This document shows, in pieces, positions 57,394 through 64,000 of a stretch of DNA of 64,000 nucleotides. A program made the position numbers and the translations under genes. Position 1 is the first letter of the stretch, and every line of letters begins with the position of its first letter. The stretch comes from Chelonoidis abingdonii (lineage: Eukaryota > Chordata > Testudines > Testudinidae): assembly GCF_003597395.2 (NCBI RefSeq), contig NC_133776.1:32781644-32845643 (forward strand). The letters are read 5' to 3'. Below the pieces are notes generated by a model. It was not told the DNA's origin, made no database searches, and worked only from the letters and a program-made list of their open reading frames with translations.

Positions 57394-59530
57394 GTAACGG
57401 CTCGTCGGGCCAGCGCCGCCGGGCTCGTGGGGGCGCCCCCTCCAGCCGCTGCTTTGCCACTCGGGCCACGCTGAGCTCTGCCCCCTGCCGCTGCCTCCCG
57501 ACCCCGCATACTCCCTCCCTCCTGCCCTTACAGCTGCCCCGCGCTGCGGCTCCCGCTCTCGCGCCTCCGGGTCCGAGCCTTGCAGGCGCTCGAGGCACCT
57601 AGGCAAGAGCACGAGGGGGCGCTGAGGCACCGCCCTGCGCTTGTGCCCCTGCTGGCGCCTCCCCAGCCAGCCTCTCTGCTGCTCCCAGTCCGGTTGCGGC
57701 GGCCGCGCTGGGGCAAGGAGCGGCAGGCGCCTCGCCTGGTGCCCCGGGAAGGGTGGGTGCGCTGCAGCCCCTTTGCCTAGAAGGAAGGAACATCTTGTTC
57801 TCCACAGAACGGCGCCAACGGTGCGCGGGGGCGGCTGGGCTCGCTGGCTATGTCCAGGGCGACTGTGAGGCAGGAGGACAGAGGTGTCAGTCAGAGAAGG
57901 AAAGACCCGGAGCCCCTGCCCCCCACTCCTGGCTGGGGGAAAGATGGGATCCGAGGCTCTCTTTGGCATGTGCTACACTGGGAGGGGATAAGCCTGTGCA
58001 GAGGGAAGATTCAAATGGACAAATGACCAGGGCACTAACCTTAAAGGATCCCGATCTAAATCAACCCATTCTGCTATTAACAAGCGAGAGTAAAATGTCT
58101 GGAATTCACACAAATGACTGAAAGGCCCTTTGCAACAATTGAACATTGCAAATTAACAAGTGACTGGACAAGAGCAGGAAAAAGCAGGGATACTGCATTA
58201 CAAGATTTTTTCTTTTTTCATTTATACCCCTCTTGGCAGGGCACCCAGGATCTGTGCAGGCAGTTCTGACTGCAGCATCAAAGCCTTGGGTAGAATCTAA
58301 TTACACTGGTCAAGTTAACTAACACTTGACCTATACCAGTAAATATTGTGCAGTATATATAATAAAATCTTGATGAGACATCACCCCAGCAACTTGCTGT
58401 TAAATGCTTGCTGAAGAGTGGGGCATTAAGATCACGCTTTGTAATTTGCACAAATAATGCTGAAGAGTAGTTAGGATCTCCTCTGTTCTACTTTCCTCTA
58501 ATGAAAGAGAAACAAGGAGCACAGAAACACTACCCTTTTCTTGTAACACATGCTAGCATTTCTTGGTATGTACAAAAAAAGCCGGACCACTTCAGTTACT
58601 TGTATTTAATTTGAAGGGGATAAAAAGATTCTGGTTATACTTTCAAAGGGATTTTTATTTTATTTTGAGGGATATTGAAATTAAAAACAAACATCCTATT
58701 ATGTAATTTCTTGGATGAATAAACTTGCCAGCACTGCATTCATGGGAAGAAAAAAAAAAACGCCCACCACCATGGCTGTTTGCCACATTCATGTCGTCTT
58801 TTAATACCGATTTTTGCATTGCTACATATCACCTTTTCAGCGATCTCAAGGAGTTTTACAGCCATGGCAAAGTATTTGAGCATGAAAGATGTGCTTACAT
58901 TAAGCATGCTTTGCTGAACCAGGGCCTAATTACCCATCAACACCATTGGGCAAAATTAGGGTCTATAATTCCCACCAGTGCAGCTCCAAATGGATGCTGT
59001 GATGCAAACAGGAGTTGCATTGATGGAGAATTATGGGTCCTGGTATTCTCAGCATAGAAAAAAAATCTGAGATGGCTTGCTTTAGAATTCTGTGATAAAC
59101 TGTCATTTTAATAGAGTGAGAATAATGGAGCTGGGGGGAAACCTAACTTTACATTCTCTATTGACTTACCTGCTGGAAAAGTGTTCTTTTTATAGAAATA
59201 TTAATTTGTTATGGTATTTCCCCCTCCTATTTTGTTTACTATGAACAGGGCGAAGCTTGAACAAACTGTGCAAGTATAACACAGTATAATAAGGGCTGAG
59301 CTGTCAATTCTAGCTACACCTCATTTGGGGCATTAAAAGATGTACTATATTACAATTTAAATATCTGCTAATGTTATTCAATCATTTATTTAAAGTTGCT
59401 GTAGATTTGTGTATCAACGTTTTAGCTGACATCCCCACTACACAGGTTAATAGTCTTTCCATCTTCAGTATTATAGAAAGTGTTGATGGAATATATTTCT
59501 AAACTAAGCAGTATTTTTTTTTATTCCCAG
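57394..59530 (+). other. PCOLCE2: PCOLCE2 intron 1
   Basis: A 2137-bp intron with donor GTAACG and acceptor TTTTTTTTTATTCCCAG. The first 400 bp are part of the GC-rich island and the rest is AT-rich. No repeat is recognised inside. Confidence 0.85.
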
Positions 59531-59639
59531 GCCTGCTTTTACATGTGGAGGAATTCTGTCTGGAGAGTCAGGGTTTATTGGGAGTGAAGGATTCCCTGGA
59601 GTTTACCCTCCAAACAGCAAATGTACTTGGAAAATCACA
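59531..59639 (+). CDS. PCOLCE2: PCOLCE2 exon 2: start of CUB domain 1
   Basis: The exon gives [20 protein letters not shown], then [16 protein letters not shown], after the split arginine codon. This is the first third of CUB domain 1: the first conserved cysteine (TCGG) and the second (KCTW) form a disulfide in CUB folds, and [12 protein letters not shown] is a CUB hallmark. The exon spans 109 nt and ends in phase 0 at 59639, before donor GTAAGA. The rest of CUB1, CUB2 and the NTR domain must lie beyond 64000, because I see no further CUB-like exon in the window. Confident as PCOLCE2 rather than PCOLCE from the residues and the synteny. Confidence 0.95.
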
Positions 59640-61030
59640 GTAAGACTTTCTAATATCACAAAAAACACTTCTGAAAAGAATGAAGAGCTACCTGTTTTAT
59701 AATGCCAACATTTTATATTAGGTGACAGATGCCTCTGATAATGAGTTGTTGGGCTGACATATTTCAGCTGTCTGGAACATTTTTTAGGGTTACATTAGGT
59801 ACAGTGCCAAAAGTGAAATCCTGGAAAGCTGCATGGAAACTTTTGAAAGACACCATAATAGAGGCTCAACTTAAATGTATACCCCAAATTAAAAAACATA
59901 GTAAGAGATATGTACATTAGAGGATGCTTGACACTGAAATGAGTTTGCAGAGCAGCCACATTATATCCATGAATGATGCTAATAAGTGAGCAAACACTAT
60001 TAAACTGAATGGCCAGAACTGAATATCCCTTCAGTGCTGGACATGTTATAAACCAGGGACTTCATAAAGAGGCTTTAACTAAGCTCCTTTTACTTTTCCA
60101 CAGGTATGATGACAACAAATTATGCTACCAAAGAGATACTTAAAGCCACACACTGCCCTCTGGCTACATGCACAACTCCCATTAACATCAGTGGAGAGTT
60201 TCTCTGGGGTCAGGACTAGTATATGGGCTCCAGTCAAGGAGAGAAATGAGTGCTCTGAAAATTCTCTTTTGAAGTTGCCACTAAAGAACATATAAAAAAG
60301 AATAGATAGTGGTAGTGAAATAGGACATCACAGAATAATACAGCCTTGCTACTATAGAGACACTGATGCAAGTAGGAAACCATGATCTTGTGACAGTTTT
60401 TAAATTACTGTCAGAGCAAACAAATGATGTAGATTTAATATTTTTATTATGCTGCATTTGGATTAGGGTGGAGAACAGCTTTTTGTGCTGACTTTAATCA
60501 GTGCCCAACTTCTTCTAGAAAAGAACAATCTGAAGTATGCTCCATTTTCATTTATAAACTTGTTTCTCACTGTCTGAAGAGACTCAATTGCTTTAACATT
60601 TACTAGTGATTACTGGTTAGCTTTCCTGACATCTGATTGGCTGGCAAAAACTCTATTTGAAGTCATATATAAGACTGTGAGACAAGAGTAGCAACAACAC
60701 AGCTGATTTTCAATAGCAGTTGGTATCATGAAATAATTTTGAAAACAGTTCTTCATAAATCTGAAACATCATATTGAAGATGATGATATTGAAAAATGAC
60801 AAAAGTAAAGTTCTTATAAAAGACTTAGATTACAAATGATTGCTAGGAAGTATACACTGAAGAGTCCTGTGGACAGTTCTATTCCTTATAACTAAATCAG
60901 AAAAAAAAACCAGAACTGATTTTATTTAAGGAGTGTCCCTATGGTATGTTTTCATTGCAGAGTTCATTTGAGCGATTGGCAACTGCTTCTGAGCATCCTG
61001 ATTAGCTTAGCCTGGATGTGAGCAACCACA
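59640..61030 (+). other. PCOLCE2: PCOLCE2 intron 2, unique part
   Basis: AT-rich sequence without a recognised exon or repeat. The intron continues past the window end. Confidence 0.6.
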
Positions 61031-61032
61031 CT

Positions 61033-63260
61033 GAATCATAGAATATCAGGGTTGGAAGGGACCTCTGGGTCATCTAGTCCAACACCCTGCTCAAAGCAGG
61101 GCCAATCCTCAACTAAATCATCCCAGCCAGGGCTTTGTCAAGCCGGGCCTTAAAAACCTCTAAGGAAGGAGATTCCACCACCTCCCTAGGTAACCCATTC
61201 CTGTACTTCACCACCCTCCTAGTGAAAAAGTTTTTCCTAATATCCAACCTAAACCTCCGCCACTGCAACTTGAGACCATTATTCCTTGTTCTGTCATCTG
61301 CTACCACTGGGAACAATCTAGATCCATTCTCTTTGGAACCCCCTTTCAGAGAGTTGAAAGCAGCTATCAAATTTCCCCTCATTCTTCTCTTCTACAGACT
61401 AAATAATCACAGTTCCCTCAACCTCTCCTCATAAATCATGTGCTCCAGCCCCCTAATAATTTTTGTTGCCCTCTTTCCAGTTTTTCCACATTCTTCTTCT
61501 AGTGTGGGGCCCAAAACTGGACACACAATACTCCAGATGAGGTCTCACCAATGCCAAATAGAGCAGAATGATCACGTCCCTTTATCTGCTGGCAATGCTC
61601 CTACTTATACAGACCAAAATGCCGTTAGTCTTCTTGGCAACAAGAGCATACTGTTGATTCATATCCAGCTTCTCATCCACTGTAACCCCTAGGTCCTTTT
61701 CTGCAGAACTGCTGCCTAGCTACTTGGTCCCTAGTCTGTAGCAGTGCATGGGATTCTTCCATCCTAAGTGCAGGACTTTGCACTTGTCTTTGCTGAACCT
61801 CAGATTTCTTTTGGTCCAATCCTCTAATTTGTCTAGGCCCCTTTATATCCTATCCCTACTCTCCAGCATATCTGCCACTCCTCCCAGTTTAGTGTCATTT
61901 GCAAACTTGCTGAGAGTGCAGTCCATGCCATCCTCCAGATCATTAATGGAGATATTGAACTGAACCAGTCCCAGGACCCCCACTCCACTTGATACCCGCT
62001 GCCAACTAGACATGGAGCCATTGATCACTACCCATTGAGCCCAGTGATCTAGCCAGCTTTCTGTCCACCTTATAGTTCATTCATCCAGCCCATATTTCTT
62101 TAACTTGCTGTCAAGAGTACTGTGGGAGCCTGTATCAAACACTTTGCTAAAGTCAAGAAATAACATGACCACTGTTTTCCCCTCATCCACAGAGCCAGTT
62201 ATCTCATTATAGAAAGCAATTAGGTTAGTCAGGCATGACTTGCCATTGGTGAATCCATGCTGACTGCTCTGATCATTTTCCTCTCCTCAAAGTGCTTCAA
62301 AATTGATTCCTTGAGGACCTGCTCCATGATTTTTCCAGCGACTGAGGTGAGGCTGACTGGCCTGTAGTTCCCCAGATCCTCCTCCTTCCCTTTTTTAAAG
62401 ATGGACACTCCATTACCCTTTATCCAGTCATCTGGGACTTCCCCCGCTTGCCATGAGTTTTCAAAGATAATGGCCAATGGCTCTGCAATCACATCTGCCA
62501 ACTCGTTTAGCACCCTCAGATGCAGTGCATCCAGCCCCATGGACTTGTGCTCATCCAGCTTTTCTAAATAGTCCCAAACCACTTCTTTCTCCACAGAGGA
62601 CTGGTCACCTCCTCCCCATACTGTGCTGCCCAGTGCAGTAGTCTGGGAGCTGACCTTGTTCATGAAGACAGAGGCAAGAAAAGCATTGAATACGTTAGCT
62701 TTTTCTACATCCTCTGTCACTAAGTTGTCTCCCCCATTCAGTAAGGGGCCCACACTTTCCCTGACCACCTTCTTGTTGTTAACATACCTGTAAAAACCCC
62801 TTGTTACTTTTAACATCCCTTGGTGGCTGCAACTCCAGTTGTGATTTGGCCTTCCTGATTTCACTCCTGCATGCCTGAACAATATTTTTATACTCCTCTC
62901 TGGTCATTTGTCCAAGCTTCCACTTCTTGTAAGCTTCTTTTTTGTGTTTAAGATCAGCAAGGATTTCACTGTTAAGCCAAGCTGGTTGCCTGCCATATTT
63001 ACTATTGTTTCTACACATCGGTATGGTTTGTTCCTGCAACCTCAATAAGGATTCTTTAAAATACAACCAGCTCTCCTGGATTCCTTTTCCCCTCATGTTA
63101 TTCTCCCAGGGGATCCTGTCCATCAGTTCCCGGAAGGAGTCAAAGTTGGCTTTTCTGAAGTCCAGGGTCCATATTCTGCTGCTCTCCTTTCTTCCTTGTG
63201 TCAGGATCCTGAACTCGACCATCTCATGGCCACTGCCTCCCAGGTTCCCATCCACATTTT
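61033..63260 (-). mobile_element. Long CR1 LINE, minus strand, in PCOLCE2 intron 2
   Basis: On the minus strand, ORF2 pieces follow in order: 63255-62779 (linker with RQPAWLNSEILADLKHKKEA), 62882-62229 (reverse transcriptase with LDALHLRVLNELADVIAEPL, NYRPVSLTSVAGKIMEQVLK and EERKMIRA). Then come 62028-61843 (SINDLEDGMDCTLSKFANDT, the FADDTKLGG box altered to FANDTKLGG) and 61382-61113 (3' region with [19 protein letters not shown]). The 3' end lies at 61033 with GAATCATAGAAT, complement of the CR1 terminal repeats. It is about 2.2 kb, the longest CR1 here, lacking the endonuclease end, with a few frameshifts and stops. Confidence 0.9.
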
Positions 63261-63295
63261 CTTCCTCTACTCATTCTTCCCTGTTAGTTAACTAA

Positions 63296-64000
63296 AACCT
63301 CTCCAGTGCATCAAAGATACAACCTATCCTGAAAGATGATCCCTCACTCTCACAGGATCTTGGAGACAGACCTGTTCCTTGCTTTAGTCAGACTCCCCGG
63401 CGCCGGCCTGCCCAATCCCTCCGGGTCCCTCACACGACACAACAAAAACACTAACCCAGGAACCTATCCTTGCAACAAAGCCCGATGCCAACTTTGTCCA
63501 CATATCTATTCAAGTGACACCATCATAGGACCTAATCACAACAGCCACGCCATCAGGGGCTCATTCACCTGCACATCTACCAACGTGATATGCCATCATG
63601 TGCCAGCAATGCCCCTCTGCCATGTACATTGGCCAAACGGACAGTCTCTACGCAAAACAATAAATGGACACAAATCTGACATCAGGGGAATCATAACATT
63701 CAAAAAGCAGTAGGAGAACACTTCAGCCTCTCTGGCCACTCAGTAACAGATATAAAGGTGGCAATTTTATACAAGAAAAGCTTCAAAAATAGACTCCATT
63801 GAGAAACTGGTGAACTTGAATTAATATGCAAACTAGATACTATCAATTTAGTCTTAAATAGAGACTGGGAATGGCTGAGCCATTACACACATTGAATCTA
63901 TTTCCTCATGTTAAGTATCCTCGCACCTTCTTGTCAAACTGTCTTAAATGGGCTATCTTGATTATCACTACAAAAGTTGTTTTTTCCTGCTGACAACAGC
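63296..64000 (+). mobile_element. Penelope-like element, C-terminal GIY-YIG region, + strand
   Basis: Frame 63336-63713 contains NPGTYPCNKARCQLCPHIYS, then IIGPNHNSHAIRGSFTCTST. An overlapping frame carries MYIGQT, and INGHKSDI follows. The cysteine-rich CNKARCQLCPH box and the YIG-type box belong to the GIY-YIG endonuclease of Penelope-like elements. Further on are GEHFSLSGHS and CKLDTINLVLNRDWEWLSHY near 63714-63878. Frameshifts (for example in the NVIC segment) and stops make it non-functional. The 3' untranslated part runs to the window edge. Confidence 0.85.

Larger units (their letters stand above)
56900..57780 (+). promoter_or_regulatory. PCOLCE2: GC-rich CpG-type island around PCOLCE2 exon 1
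   Basis: High GC content with many CpGs spans the upstream region, exon 1 and the start of intron 1. Long open frames on the minus strand here follow from composition. Confidence 0.6.

Noticed and set aside
57361..57969. 202-codon minus-strand frame at PCOLCE2 exon 1
   Set aside because: Lies in the GC-rich island. The arginine-, glycine- and alanine-rich composition is typical of stop-poor GC-rich DNA.

Overview
The window is vertebrate nuclear DNA, most likely from a turtle and at least from a non-mammalian amniote. The evidence is two recognisable vertebrate genes in conserved order, CR1 as the main LINE, and Penelope-like, R2-type, PIF/Harbinger, Tigger-like and many short hAT elements. 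No L1 or Alu sequence was seen. The turtle assignment rests on my memory of these repeat families, not on a search. There is no prokaryotic gene content, operon or CRISPR array.

Only two host genes are visible, both on the + strand. PAQR9 (progestin/adipoQ receptor 9) is an intact single-exon gene at 9089-10153 in a GC-rich island, with a probable 3'UTR to about 11.7 kb that carries a 108-bp unit repeated three times. PCOLCE2 (procollagen C-endopeptidase enhancer 2) begins at 57311. Exon 1 (signal peptide) and exon 2 (start of the first CUB domain) are present, and the rest lies beyond the right edge. As I recall, the same gene order and relative strand occur in human 3q23. No host exon was recognised in the roughly 46 kb between them.

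Layout: 1-186, tail of a Harbinger-type element; 2171-7510, hAT MITE, a Harbinger-type element, then two CR1 copies, the second split by another hAT MITE; 8390-11700, the PAQR9 locus; 12-37 kb, AT-rich non-coding DNA with MIR, CR1 fragments, hAT and Harbinger-like MITEs and an LTR-like unit; 37874-40569, a Harbinger element flanked by TAA, with a Myb/SANT-like gene and a transposase gene facing each other, both broken and with no DDE core found; 40.6-50.3 kb, mostly unique, with an integrase-like fossil and a possible miniature LTR element; 50342-53247, a Tigger-like element with an R2-type LINE inserted in its internal dinucleotide repeat; 53277-54643, two GC-rich hAT-like MITEs; 54.8-55.4 kb, an old LINE fragment; 57-64 kb, the 5' part of PCOLCE2, with a long antisense CR1 and a Penelope-like element in intron 2.

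The most informative observations are target-site duplications readable by eye, which fix the ends of many elements: 8 bp for seven hAT-like elements, 7 of 8 bp for two more, and TAA for the Harbinger copy. They also give the insertion order in several nests. I see no convincing new gene system. The most unusual items are the R2-type LINE flanked by an exact 20-bp repeat inside a Tigger microsatellite, the possible TRIM-like unit with pol III boxes, and the upstream start codons of PAQR9.
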